DNA from: Clostridium sp. DSM 17811
GTDB lineage: Bacteria; Bacillota; Clostridia; Clostridiales; Clostridiaceae
Direction: 5' to 3'
Length of the DNA: 64,000 bases
Assembly (NCBI RefSeq): GCF_018861905.1
Contig: NZ_JAHLDU010000013.1
Location: 1 to 64,000, forward strand
Each line of letters starts with the position of its first letter. Position 1 is the stretch's first letter. Position numbers and translations under genes: made by a program. The notes under the pieces are model-generated. The model did no database searches, was not told where the DNA came from, and saw only the letters and a program-made list of their open reading frames with translations. Below, in pieces: positions 9,642 through 17,918 of this stretch.

Positions 9642-9833
9642 TCAAAAGATCCACCTTAGTGTAAATAAAATGATAGCTATAATTATCGTAGTCCAGCCTA
9701 TGGTGTGCGCTTTTCTACTAAGAATCACACTGCCAGACTTCTTAAAAAATCTAGCATCTACGGTAAGTACAACGGTGCCTTCAATCAGCATCATTGCTAA
9801 AAAATATATATCAAACAAACCTAATATCCTCAT
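9642..9833 (-). CDS. Small two-helix membrane protein upstream of gerA
   Basis: A 63-residue protein with two hydrophobic segments (about residues 3-23 and 44-62) separated by a basic loop (RFFKKSGSVILSRK). The ATG at 9833 has an ideal AAGGAG ribosome site 7 bases upstream. It lies 49 bases before gerA on the same strand, so it is probably the first gene of the germination operon. I do not recognise a named family. Small membrane proteins encoded beside ger operons (for example GerD- or GerX-like partners) are known, but this one shows no specific match, so a link to germination is only positional. Confidence 0.65.
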   Translation of the reverse strand: MRILGLFDIYFLAMMLIEGTVVLTVDARFFKKSGSVILSRKAHTIGWTTIIIAIILFTLRWIF

Positions 9834-9980
9834 TTTTCACTCCTTGTTTTAGTATAATTAACAAATTAATTCAAGTTATAAAAAGCCTATACTTGAATAT
9901 TTTTATTTTTATTTTACACAGCTAGTTTTTACGACACTTGCAAAAAATATTCACTTAGATACATGGTAATAAATATAAAA

Positions 9981-10014
9981 AACGTGCAAAAATCACAAAT
10001 GATTTTTGCACGTT
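9981..10014 (-). terminator. Intrinsic terminator after ispE
   Basis: Perfect 15-bp stem (9981-9995 with 10000-10014), 4-base loop, and a TTTTTATATTTATT tail on the minus strand, just beyond the ispE stop. Confidence 0.9.
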
Positions 10015-10039
10015 CTTATGTTCTCCTAAAAAATTATAT

Positions 10040-10882
10040 CTAAATTGTTCTTGTTAAATATATTTCTTTATATTGAATTTTAAATTTATCATAACACCTT
10101 TGAGCTTTTAACATATCATCGAAGAAAGCAAATATCGTAGGTCCGCTTCCACTCATCATAGAACCCATCGCACCCATTTTAATCATATCTTCTTTTATCC
10201 TTTTAAGCACGGGATATTTTCTTAAAGTAACATTTTCAAGCAAGTTTTTCATGCCGTTACATACAGCCTCTACGTTTTCTTGTTCCATAGCCTTAATTAT
10301 TGAATCAGTATCTGGATGCTTAAAAATTTTGGTAACATCTAAATTTTTAAAAACTTCCTTTGTTGATACTCCAAAATTAGGTTTTACAAGCACTAAAATT
10401 TGATTTTTAAATGGCTTAAGAGGAGTAATAATTTCTCCTATCCCCTCACACAATGCAGTTCCTCCCATTATGCAATAAGGAACATCTGCCCCTATTTTTA
10501 CGCCAAGCTTCATAAGTTCATTAACATCAACATCTATTTTAAAGATCTGCGGAAGTGCCTTTAAAACAGCTGCTGCATCTGCACTCCCACCTGCCATACC
10601 TGCCGCAACCGGGATATTTTTTTTAAGATATATGTTTATGCCTTCATGAATATCATAAGTATCCATAAAAAGTTGTGCAGCTTTATACACTAGATTTTTC
10701 TCATCTGTAGGTATGTAAGGTTTATTACAGCTTATATTAATACCCTTATTACATTTTTGAAAGGACAAAGAATCATATAAATCTACATTTTGCATAATCA
10801 TTTTTAGTAGATGATACCCATCTTCTCTTTTACCTACTACATCTAAAGATATGTTTATTTTTCCATAAGCTTTTACTAACAT
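10040..10882 (-). CDS. ispE: 4-diphosphocytidyl-2-C-methyl-D-erythritol kinase
   Basis: GHMP-family kinase that phosphorylates CDP-methylerythritol in the non-mevalonate isoprenoid pathway. Visible signatures are KINISLDVVGKREDGYH near the N-terminus, the glycine-rich ATP loop PVAAGMAGGSADAAAVL (residues 91-107) and the C-terminal MMSGSGPTIFAFF motif. The length, 280 residues, is standard. GGAGG precedes the ATG by 6 bases. It is apparently a single-gene unit ending in a strong terminator. A short dispersed repeat (10925-10977) lies just upstream, between it and sipL. Confidence 0.96.
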   Translation of the reverse strand: MLVKAYGKINISLDVVGKREDGYHLLKMIMQNVDLYDSLSFQKCNKGINISCNKPYIPTDEKNLVYKAAQLFMDTYDIHEGINIYLKKNIPVAAGMAGGSADAAAVLKALPQIFKIDVDVNELMKLGVKIGADVPYCIMGGTALCEGIGEIITPLKPFKNQILVLVKPNFGVSTKEVFKNLDVTKIFKHPDTDSIIKAMEQENVEAVCNGMKNLLENVTLRKYPVLKRIKEDMIKMGAMGSMMSGSGPTIFAFFDDMLKAQRCYDKFKIQYKEIYLTRTI

Positions 10883-10924
10883 GATTTTCCTCCAACTCTT
10901 ATTAACAGTTTCTCAAGCTACCGC

Positions 10925-10977
10925 TTAAATCATCTCCTAGGTCGTTGCATTAACGACTTCAGAAGGAGATTTACACT
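10925..10977 (-). repeat. Dispersed ~53-bp repeat, copy A
   Basis: Read on the minus strand this matches 25541-25596: TCCTTCTGAAGTCGTTAAT, then GCA, then AGGAGATGATTTAA are shared. A 6-bp hairpin GTCGTT/AACGAC lies inside it. It is placed between sipL and ispE. Its nature is unknown; it could be a small palindromic mobile element or a conserved regulatory RNA segment. Confidence 0.6.
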
Positions 10978-11052
10978 ATTGTCATTAAAATTAGTATATT
11001 ACAACAAAATTAATATTGCTACATATAATTTAAAATAAGATACTATAATTAA

Positions 11053-11086
11053 AGCCCCAGTGTGTTATTTACAACACATTGGGGCT
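11053..11086 (-). terminator. Intrinsic terminator after sipL
   Basis: 14-bp GC-rich stem (11053-11066 with 11073-11086, one G-T type mismatch) with a 6-base loop, 50 bases after the sipL stop codon; the minus-strand tail is TTTAATTATAG. Confidence 0.85.
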
Positions 11087-11137
11087 AATTCCATCTAAAA
11101 GAAATATCAGTTTTTTAAGTCGATAAAGACATTTTAG

Positions 11138-12700
11138 TTATATAATTATTCTACCTGGTATTATAAGTTTTTGTGAAACTTTTATAACATTAGGATCTTC
11201 TATTTGATTAACTCTTGCAATGTCTTGAATTGTAGTATTATATTTTTTAGCTATTTTCCACAATGTATCCGCAACTTGGACTACATAAATAGTAACACTC
11301 GCTCTTTTCGCAGGTACTTCACCCTCTATTGGATAAACATCAACTAAGAATTTCTTTTGTACCATATAATTTACACGTACATATACTTTTACAACAGCCC
11401 TAACTGCTATATTTCCTGCCTCAATATCTACATTTATATTTTCCATTGATACTCTACACATGCTGCTCATATTTATCTTAGATCCTAATATATCAGCTCC
11501 ACATGTGAAAGGAATCTCCTCAGATACAGCAGATAAATATTTTTCTTCATCATCACTTCTGTATAACACCGTTACATTCATTATACCGTCAATTACAACC
11601 TTATCCTCTATTACCTTTTTATCCGTTATACAAACAGTCGCATTAGTCATAATAATCTTACTTGGTACGCTTCTACTACTATCTAGTTCTATATCACCCT
11701 TAACTAATGTTTCCGTTAATAATTGTCCTTGCATTACATTAAGACCATAATCTTTTTTATCCATCTCAAGCATCGTAGTTGGTGAATACACATCTTCAAT
11801 CATATCCACTTCTTCTTTATACATACCCCGTGTATTAGTTTTTATTATAAACTCTACATCAATAATTCTTTTTTCTCCTAAGTCATCTTCCTTAATATCA
11901 TACTCCATCGCATCTACCTTAAAATCTGTATAATTATCCATATAAGGCTTTACGTCTTCAAAATCTAATTCCTTATTTACCATAACTTCGTGTTCAACAT
12001 AAATTAGCTCCCTACTATCTTTGCCCTTATATATCATATTAATAAGCGCATATGCATTAAGTTGAATTTTTCCTTCGTATAATTTCACTTCTTTTTTATG
12101 AATATTAACATCACACTTTATAATTTTAGCAATCTCTGGTTTCTCCATTGGAACTTTTATATTAGCTTTACCAATAAGTTCACCTTCAAAATTCTTTGTT
12201 ACCTTATCTATACTAGTAGGATTTTTTAAATATTGTACATCCTTAACTGCTTCGATATCTTTAACTATTTGGAAATTATAATTTTTATATATTTCAGATT
12301 TTGATTTTAAAATACCCTCTAGGCATATTTTTCTCTCATTAACTATTCTGCACTCCATATGTTCTACAAAACACTCAGCATCACAAAGCATTTCAGGCAT
12401 CGCACCCACTATATCTACTGTATTTGAAAATTTAGAATTATATACAACATTCTCAACATCGCTGTGCTCTTGATCTTTTGTAATATAAAGAACATTATAT
12501 TGAATTTCACCTTCTAAAAATACTTTATCTTGAATTATTTCTTTAGAGTTTATAGAAACTTTAACATCTAACATAAGAATTTCTTTTACATCTGGATGAG
12601 TATCCGGTATCACGTATTCCTCTTTCACCACTGTATCAACAGTGTTTTCTCCTAGTAATTGTTCATATTCAATATTTTCCTTAATTAAATTTATCTCCAT
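11138..12700 (-). CDS. sipL: Spore coat morphogenetic protein SipL-like (DUF3794 + LysM)
   Basis: SipL of clostridia binds SpoIVA and is needed to localise the coat around the forespore, the functional counterpart of SpoVID/SafA. The ~520-residue ORF has repeated DUF3794 modules (EEYVIPDTHPDVKEIL and a second copy from about residue 160 and a third from about 310) and a C-terminal LysM domain (about residues 472-516, YVVQVADTLWKIAKKYNTT). The ATG at 12700 is favoured by AAGGAGG 6 bases upstream; the 5' extension to 12742 has no ribosome site. It is a single gene bounded by a terminator. The name rests on domain content and clostridial context. Confidence 0.88.
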   Translation of the reverse strand: MEINLIKENIEYEQLLGENTVDTVVKEEYVIPDTHPDVKEILMLDVKVSINSKEIIQDKVFLEGEIQYNVLYITKDQEHSDVENVVYNSKFSNTVDIVGAMPEMLCDAECFVEHMECRIVNERKICLEGILKSKSEIYKNYNFQIVKDIEAVKDVQYLKNPTSIDKVTKNFEGELIGKANIKVPMEKPEIAKIIKCDVNIHKKEVKLYEGKIQLNAYALINMIYKGKDSRELIYVEHEVMVNKELDFEDVKPYMDNYTDFKVDAMEYDIKEDDLGEKRIIDVEFIIKTNTRGMYKEEVDMIEDVYSPTTMLEMDKKDYGLNVMQGQLLTETLVKGDIELDSSRSVPSKIIMTNATVCITDKKVIEDKVVIDGIMNVTVLYRSDDEEKYLSAVSEEIPFTCGADILGSKINMSSMCRVSMENINVDIEAGNIAVRAVVKVYVRVNYMVQKKFLVDVYPIEGEVPAKRASVTIYVVQVADTLWKIAKKYNTTIQDIARVNQIEDPNVIKVSQKLIIPGRIII

Positions 12701-12959
12701 ATTATACCTCCTTGTATTTCTATTGGGGTAACATTTACACATCGCTACCCTCCTAAAATACCTACTATATAATATATATATAAATAGTGATCAAAATATG
12801 ATATTTATTTTTTATAATCGTATAACATAATTCATCATATTTTTACATAAAAAAACATATATCATGTAAAACACATTGTTATTGCTAACTAAATGCATTT
12901 CACCTAATATATGCCTTGTTAATCCTAAATTCATAAGATTAATTTATAAATATAAAAAA

Positions 12960-12980
12960 CGATACTATGATACAGTATCG
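12960..12980 (-). terminator. Intrinsic terminator after veg
   Basis: 7-bp stem CGATACT/AGTATCG with a 7-base loop directly after the veg stop codon, followed on the minus strand by TTTTTTATAT. Confidence 0.75.
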
Positions 12981-12981
12981 C

Positions 12982-13218
12982 TTATCCTGCAAAAACTATT
13001 TGAACCGTCTTTGTCAAAACATCTGAATAACTATACGTCACAGTCCTGTGGGTGTCTTTTTCTAATCTAATAACAAAAATATTTGGATATGTCTTTTCAA
13101 TAACTCCATTATCCACAAGAATTTTTCTTCTTCCGCCATTAGCTTTAAGTGTTACTCTCTCGCCAACATGACTTTCAATTTCATCTTTTATTGAGGTCAA
13201 TACATTAATTTTTTCCAC
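12982..13218 (-). CDS. veg: Veg family protein
   Basis: Small (about 78 residues) protein of the Veg family. In B. subtilis Veg is abundant, made from one of the strongest sigma-A promoters, and stimulates biofilm genes by antagonising SinR. The family core GERVTLKANGGRRK and the YPNIFVIRLEKD / TYSYSDVLTKTVQI segments are present. The GTG at 13218 is chosen because AGAGGGTG lies 8 bases upstream; the GTG at 13239 overlaps that site. A consensus promoter lies directly upstream and a terminator directly downstream, so it is monocistronic. Confidence 0.92.
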   Translation of the reverse strand: MEKINVLTSIKDEIESHVGERVTLKANGGRRKILVDNGVIEKTYPNIFVIRLEKDTHRTVTYSYSDVLTKTVQIVFAG

Positions 13219-13246
13219 TGCAAAACACCCTCTTTCCACATTCTAT

Positions 13247-13275
13247 ATTATATATCATATTTTTGTTTTTGTCAA
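13247..13275 (-). promoter_or_regulatory. Consensus sigma-A promoter of veg
   Basis: On the minus strand TTGACA (13275-13270), a 17-base spacer and TATAAT (13252-13247): a full match to the housekeeping consensus, placed about 30 bases before the veg start. A weaker second TTGACA...TAAAAT pair with an 18-base spacer lies farther upstream. Confidence 0.9.
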
Positions 13276-13464
13276 GTAGGCATAACATTTTATCACTACT
13301 ATAACAATTTTGTCAATGCTGATTTTGTGTTAACAAAATTCATTTTCATGGATTATTAGTCATATAATTAATTTTCATCTATTTTATGAACCTTTACCCC
13401 CTAAAACTCCAGTTTAACGTTAATTGTATTATATTTTATATATAAATCCCTTTATTACATCCCT

Positions 13465-14379
13465 CTATATATACTGTGATTTAGGAAACCCCTCTCTATA
13501 CTTACCTCTAGTTTGTAATCCACCTATACCCGCAAGTCCTGTTATAGTATTTTCTATAACGTCTTCTATAGCTACAACTGTTTCTATATTTGTATAGGCT
13601 ATCTTCTCTGAAACTAAAACAGGATCTAAACAATGGATTAGAACACGATTTGGAGCACTAGCGAAATTAGCACCGGCATCTAAAATTGCCTCATAACACG
13701 ATTGACATGCACCTGCAAAGATAACTAAATCATCATAGTTACTATTATAAGATCTAAGGGCAATAACCGTCTCTACAAAATATTTTGAATTTCTATAATT
13801 ATCTAAATTCATATAATCGCTTATTCCCTTCACCATGCCATCATGCCCCGTAATCACTACTATATCAGGCTTAACTTCTTTAACAAGATTTACTATCTCA
13901 TTTGCTTGGTCTTTTTCAGATATTACTCTACCTACAGCATCCAAAGATAACTGTTTATAAGTCTTTAGACAAACTTCTAAGTATTCAGAGTCACCATCTA
14001 CATGCAATATTTTTCCTGGTCTTCCGAAAGTCATATTTTTATTTTTGTAGTCTTTGTATTTTTCTTTCTTTGATTGTAATTCTTTAATTTTTCCTTTAAA
14101 ATCAATTGCTTCTGATTTATCTCCCCTAGTTCCTTTAACCCTATTAATTAATATTTTCTTAATAGATTCATTTACTTTTTTATTAAAAACCCTGTCAATT
14201 TCATAAATAACATCTTCTGATACTAATTGTAAATCGTCGCTTGTTGAATCCGCCTCTATTCTTAAATTTATTCCCTTAAGTAAAAACACATCTTTATTAT
14301 CTCTTATCACAACATCCATTATTTTAAAAGTAATGTCTCCGCCGTAAGATTTCCTTACTACAATATCTCCTATTTTCAC
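13465..14379 (-). CDS. yabG: Sporulation-specific protease YabG
   Basis: YabG is a cysteine protease that trims coat and exosporium proteins and pre-pro-germination proteins in clostridia. The ORF opens with MKIGDIVVRKSYGGDITFKI, a small beta-barrel, and continues with GRPGKILHVDGDSEYLEVCL, VVITGHDG and FAGACQSCYEAILDAGANFASAP, all strongly conserved in YabG. The His of TGHDG and the Cys of GACQSC are likely catalytic. It is 304 residues long, slightly above the usual size. GTG start at 14379 with GGAGGTGG 4 bases upstream. A candidate sigma-K promoter precedes it, which fits late mother-cell expression. Confidence 0.95.
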   Translation of the reverse strand: MKIGDIVVRKSYGGDITFKIMDVVIRDNKDVFLLKGINLRIEADSTSDDLQLVSEDVIYEIDRVFNKKVNESIKKILINRVKGTRGDKSEAIDFKGKIKELQSKKEKYKDYKNKNMTFGRPGKILHVDGDSEYLEVCLKTYKQLSLDAVGRVISEKDQANEIVNLVKEVKPDIVVITGHDGMVKGISDYMNLDNYRNSKYFVETVIALRSYNSNYDDLVIFAGACQSCYEAILDAGANFASAPNRVLIHCLDPVLVSEKIAYTNIETVVAIEDVIENTITGLAGIGGLQTRGKYREGFPKSQYI

Positions 14380-14409
14380 AAAACCACCTCCACATTTAAT
14401 TCCATACTA

Positions 14410-14436
14410 TATAGTATGAAATTATAGCTAATAGGT
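14410..14436 (-). promoter_or_regulatory. Candidate sigma-K promoter of yabG
   Basis: On the minus strand ACC (14436-14434), a 15-base spacer and CATACTATA (14418-14410) fit the ACn15-17CATAnnnTA pattern for sigma-K. The -10 is embedded in a perfect 16-bp palindrome, CATACTATATAGTATG (14403-14418). Confidence 0.5.
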
Positions 14437-14446
14437 GAGCATGAAA

Positions 14447-14478
14447 AAGTTATGTAAATATTTCATCTACATAACTTT
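14447..14478 (-). terminator. Hairpin between cotS-like gene and yabG
   Basis: Perfect 11-bp AT-rich stem (14447-14457 with 14468-14478) and a 10-base loop, 20 bases after the stop of the upstream CotS-like gene; minus-strand tail CTTTTTCATG. Confidence 0.6.
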
Positions 14479-14498
14479 AATGAATAGCGTGCTTCATA

Positions 14499-15503
14499 CT
14501 ATTTCTGATTAAATACTCTTTTATAATCTTCAATAAATACCATAAACCTTTCTTTTTCAGAAATTAACTCCTCCATCTTCTTGTTAAAAGTGTTTTGAAT
14601 CCACGTAACTTCATTATAGTAGTATCTATTGCAAAGTCTCCAGTAACGTTGTGGGAATACTAGAAATGCATATATAAGTCTGTACTCTTCTAATGACAGA
14701 GGATTTACACTACTGTATGCCTCTAATACTATTTCAGCATACTTTATGTCCCAATCCTGCTTTTTAAGCATTTTGATTAAAAAATTAGATAAATCATATG
14801 CTTTTACTTCTCTTTTGCAATAATCAAAATCAATTATGTTTACATCATTATTTTTATCAACAATAATATTATGATAAGTATAATCATGATGGCAAAACCC
14901 TTTTTCTTCTTCTGTTTGCCTACATATGTCAAAATATCTTGAGTCCTCGAGTATCGCCATAGCTCTTTTCCCGAGCATCTTTTGATCCTCTACACTCCTA
15001 ATATAGTTCATATCAAAATCTGTTTTAAAATTCTTCTTTTTTCTAATCATGCCCTGCATTTTATCAAATGACTTTATTCTTTTTTCCATTAAATTTGGCC
15101 ATCTTCCAAGATCCGTTTTTAACTTACTGTTTTCTGGTGGATCATACCCCTTTGATGCAATATGCATGAAAGCTAAGTTTTTTGCAGCTAAAACCAAATC
15201 CTCTTCATTTCGAAAATCACACTCGCGACCATCTATCCACTTTGAAAGTGTGTAAATATCTTCATTAACTAATGCATAAGGATTCCCTTCAGTATTCAAA
15301 AAATATCTATCCACCTTGTCAAACCCATTGTTTGCAAGATGCTCTTTAGCTCCGTATACAAACAAAAGTTTTTGTGTACCGTAACTTATTTTTTTTAGAC
15401 ACTTAGCTCCATCATCTGTCTTTAGCAAATACACTCCCTTGTTAGGACGTATACTTTCTATTTTAATGCCATACTGTCTTTCAATTTCAAATTCCCTCAT
15501 CAT
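14499..15503 (-). CDS. CotS family spore coat protein (kinase fold)
   Basis: CotS/YsxE/CotI-family coat proteins have an aminoglycoside-phosphotransferase-like kinase fold. Here the N-lobe shows TDDGAKCLKKISYG, with the ATP-site Lys. The catalytic loop is CHHDYTYHNIIV (about residues 204-215) and the metal-binding motif IIDFDYC is at about 223-229, so the key residues are intact. The C-terminal FPQRYWRLCNRYYYNEVTW block is typical of CotS. I chose the ATG at 15503, with GGGGGTG 7 bases upstream. The gene is divergent from a glycosyltransferase gene; in B. subtilis cotS is likewise next to the glycosyltransferase cotSA, which suggests coat glycan assembly. Confidence 0.9.
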   Translation of the reverse strand: MMREFEIERQYGIKIESIRPNKGVYLLKTDDGAKCLKKISYGTQKLLFVYGAKEHLANNGFDKVDRYFLNTEGNPYALVNEDIYTLSKWIDGRECDFRNEEDLVLAAKNLAFMHIASKGYDPPENSKLKTDLGRWPNLMEKRIKSFDKMQGMIRKKKNFKTDFDMNYIRSVEDQKMLGKRAMAILEDSRYFDICRQTEEEKGFCHHDYTYHNIIVDKNNDVNIIDFDYCKREVKAYDLSNFLIKMLKKQDWDIKYAEIVLEAYSSVNPLSLEEYRLIYAFLVFPQRYWRLCNRYYYNEVTWIQNTFNKKMEELISEKERFMVFIEDYKRVFNQK

Positions 15504-15642
15504 ATTACTCACCCCCTATATCATTTATATTACTAATATTTTATTTTAGAATGAATTCTTGAATATTTTAATAACATTTATGATTTCTTTTAATATAATA
15601 AAATATATAGATATATTAAATCGTTGTTTAAGGAGTCTTAAA

Positions 15643-16776
15643 ATGAAAATTGGAATTGATGCTAGAGCTGCAAAGTGGTATAGAGGAACTGGTATAGGAA
15701 CTTATTCTTACCAACTAATTAACTCTTTAAATAAAATTGATGATTACAATGATTATTCGCTTTTTGTGCCAAACGACTGTAATCTAGGTATACCATTCAA
15801 AAATAATTTCCATATAAAACCTATTAAACAGGAAAAACAAGATAACTTCTGGAATGAAGTAAATGTCTCTAACCCATTACTAGACAAGTCTATAGATATA
15901 TACCACGTCCCTCAAAATGGTATTGGTTTACCTGTTAGCAAAGATTGTCCCTTTGTTATTACGCTACATGATATTATTCCATATAAAATGCCAGATACCG
16001 TAGGCGATCAATATCTTAAAATATTTAATGAAAAATTACCAAACATCATTCCTATGTGTGATGGAATAATTACTGTGTCGGAGTATTCAAAAGAAGATAT
16101 TATTAAAGCTTTTAACTTTCCGAGGGAAAAAATATATGTTACTTATTTAGCTAGTGAGGATATTTATAAACCTTATGATAAAACTTTTAGTAAATCTATA
16201 GTTGAAAAAAACTATTCTATTACAGGGGACTATATTTTATATATCGGAGGGTTCAGTCCTAGAAAAAATATTCTTGGATTACTTGATTCATTTAGCATGC
16301 TTCTTCCAAGATTAAAAAAGGACATTAAATTAGTCATTGCAGGTAGCAAAGGTAAATCCTATGATATATATAAAAAAAGAGCACAAACTCTTCACATTGA
16401 TGATAAAGTAATCTTTCCAGGCTTTATATCTATGAACCATATACCCTTCATGTACAATGCTTGTGAGCTCTTTGTGTATCCTTCATTTTATGAAGGTTTT
16501 GGTCTACCACCAATTGAAGCAATGGCCTGTGGAATACCTGTAATAACGTCAAATGTCACATCTATACCTGAAATAGTTAAAGATTCAACGCTTCTTGTAA
16601 ATCCTTATGACATTAATGAGTTAAGTGAAAAAATGTACAATGTACTTCATGATGATCTCTTAAGGCAGTCTCTTATAACTAAAGGATTAAAAAGAGCCTC
16701 TACCTTAACTTGGGATAATACAGCTGCAAGCACTCTAATTGCTTATCAAAACATACTAGAAACAAACAAAATATAA
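15643..16776 (+). CDS. Family-4 glycosyltransferase of the coat cluster
   Basis: GT-B fold retaining glycosyltransferase (377 residues) of the GT4 family. The N-terminal domain begins MKIGIDARAAKWYRGTGIGTYSYQL, typical of the mannosyltransferase subgroup. The C-terminal nucleotide-sugar domain has YIGGFSPRKNILGLL and the E-x7-E motif in [25 protein letters not shown] precedes the ATG at 15643; the longer ORF from 15559 has no ribosome site. It is divergent from one CotS-like gene and convergent on another, with a bidirectional terminator behind. The sugar and acceptor are unknown. It is about half identical by eye to the second GT at 20174, so the two look like paralogues. Confidence 0.9.
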   Translation: MKIGIDARAAKWYRGTGIGTYSYQLINSLNKIDDYNDYSLFVPNDCNLGIPFKNNFHIKPIKQEKQDNFWNEVNVSNPLLDKSIDIYHVPQNGIGLPVSKDCPFVITLHDIIPYKMPDTVGDQYLKIFNEKLPNIIPMCDGIITVSEYSKEDIIKAFNFPREKIYVTYLASEDIYKPYDKTFSKSIVEKNYSITGDYILYIGGFSPRKNILGLLDSFSMLLPRLKKDIKLVIAGSKGKSYDIYKKRAQTLHIDDKVIFPGFISMNHIPFMYNACELFVYPSFYEGFGLPPIEAMACGIPVITSNVTSIPEIVKDSTLLVNPYDINELSEKMYNVLHDDLLRQSLITKGLKRASTLTWDNTAASTLIAYQNILETNKI

Positions 16777-16788
16777 TTTCACTACTTT

Positions 16789-16827
16789 AAACCCCCACAT
16801 AGTGCATTTATCACTAAGTGGGGGTTT
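16789..16827. terminator. Bidirectional terminator
   Basis: 16-base arms (16789-16804 and 16812-16827) pairing AAACCCCCAC and TAGTG with CACTA and GTGGGGGTTT, around a 7-base loop. It separates the rightward glycosyltransferase from the leftward CotS-like gene and can serve both. Confidence 0.9.
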
Positions 16828-16830
16828 AAT

Positions 16831-17886
16831 TTAACAATTATGATGATTTTTAAAGTCTTCTAAAAACTTTTCTCTATCCTCTTTATACTCTACTTTCTTC
16901 TTTAATCTATTTAAAAACACCTCTTCACTCCATTGTTTTTTCCTTGTATAATAGTCTTTGGATATACTATAGAAATCCTCAGGAAAGCTAAGCATACCGT
17001 AAAGCACCTTGAGTTCCCTATCATCTAATGGGTTTACCTTTGTATATTCTTGTAAAATACTGCTACATTTATCTTTATCATAACAAAAATTTTTTATTAC
17101 TTTATTGATAAAATTACAAACGTCATGAACCCTTAAATCTACAACAGCATAATCAAAATCTAAAAAATACACTTCTCCCTTGTTAATTAATATATTATGA
17201 TGGGCCAAATCATGATGACAAAATACGATTTTTTCTTTTTCATTACATAATTCGCAATAATTTGATCCCTTAATAATATTTATACTATTTTTTATATTTT
17301 CCGCATAATATTGTACATGATCTAAAAATATATCATCGAATTCATTTTTATTTTCATTTAGGGTTGCTATGCTTTTAAAAAACATAAGTTCATCTAATTT
17401 ATCCTTATAATTTTGTATAACCTTACCGCCTAAGTACCGCTGCTCATTCTTTGCAAGTAGCCTTTCGAACTCTTCCTTATGCATAAGGCCTTGCGATGCT
17501 TTATGAAGCTCAGCTATTGCTCTAGACGCAAGATTTACATCAACTGGATTACTATACTCACACTCTCTCCCTTCTAATAGATCCATAATACAATATATAT
17601 CACTTTTCCATGGAACATATATTAGTTCAGATTTAGTCTTTTCAAATTGAATAATTCTATTAAAATTATTATTTCTAATATACTCAATACCATAATTAAT
17701 AAATTCAAGTAACTCTATACTGTAGTTTACCTTTTTTAAAACTTTATCACCTTTATTTGTATCAAGTATAAAAACCTTTCTCACTGGAATAACATCATAA
17801 ACAACAAGATCAAATTTGCTAAATAAATTTACATCTAGATCATATTTGCTTAAATACGCCTTATCTTTGTATCTGACGTCTAACAT
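16831..17886 (-). CDS. CotS family spore coat protein (kinase fold)
   Basis: Second CotS-type paralogue, 351 residues. The kinase-fold landmarks are retained: VLKKVNYS with the N-lobe Lys, MDLLEGRECEYSNPVD in the hinge region, the catalytic loop CHHDLAHHNILI, and the metal site LDFDYAVVDLRVHD. A C-terminal FPEDFYSISKDYYTRKKQWSEE block matches the other family members. GAGGTG lies 6 bases before the ATG at 17886. It is transcribed leftward with the degenerate paralogue 32 bases upstream, and ends at a strong terminator. Whether CotS proteins phosphorylate a small molecule or a coat polymer is not established. Confidence 0.88.
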   Translation of the reverse strand: MLDVRYKDKAYLSKYDLDVNLFSKFDLVVYDVIPVRKVFILDTNKGDKVLKKVNYSIELLEFINYGIEYIRNNNFNRIIQFEKTKSELIYVPWKSDIYCIMDLLEGRECEYSNPVDVNLASRAIAELHKASQGLMHKEEFERLLAKNEQRYLGGKVIQNYKDKLDELMFFKSIATLNENKNEFDDIFLDHVQYYAENIKNSINIIKGSNYCELCNEKEKIVFCHHDLAHHNILINKGEVYFLDFDYAVVDLRVHDVCNFINKVIKNFCYDKDKCSSILQEYTKVNPLDDRELKVLYGMLSFPEDFYSISKDYYTRKKQWSEEVFLNRLKKKVEYKEDREKFLEDFKNHHNC

Positions 17887-17918
17887 ATTGTCACCTCTCT
17901 AGTTTCCGTTTTAATAAT

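Noticed and set aside
9616-9852. ORF on the plus strand opposite the 63-residue membrane protein
   Set aside because: It has no ribosome site and is the complement of a gene with a strong site, so it is a shadow.
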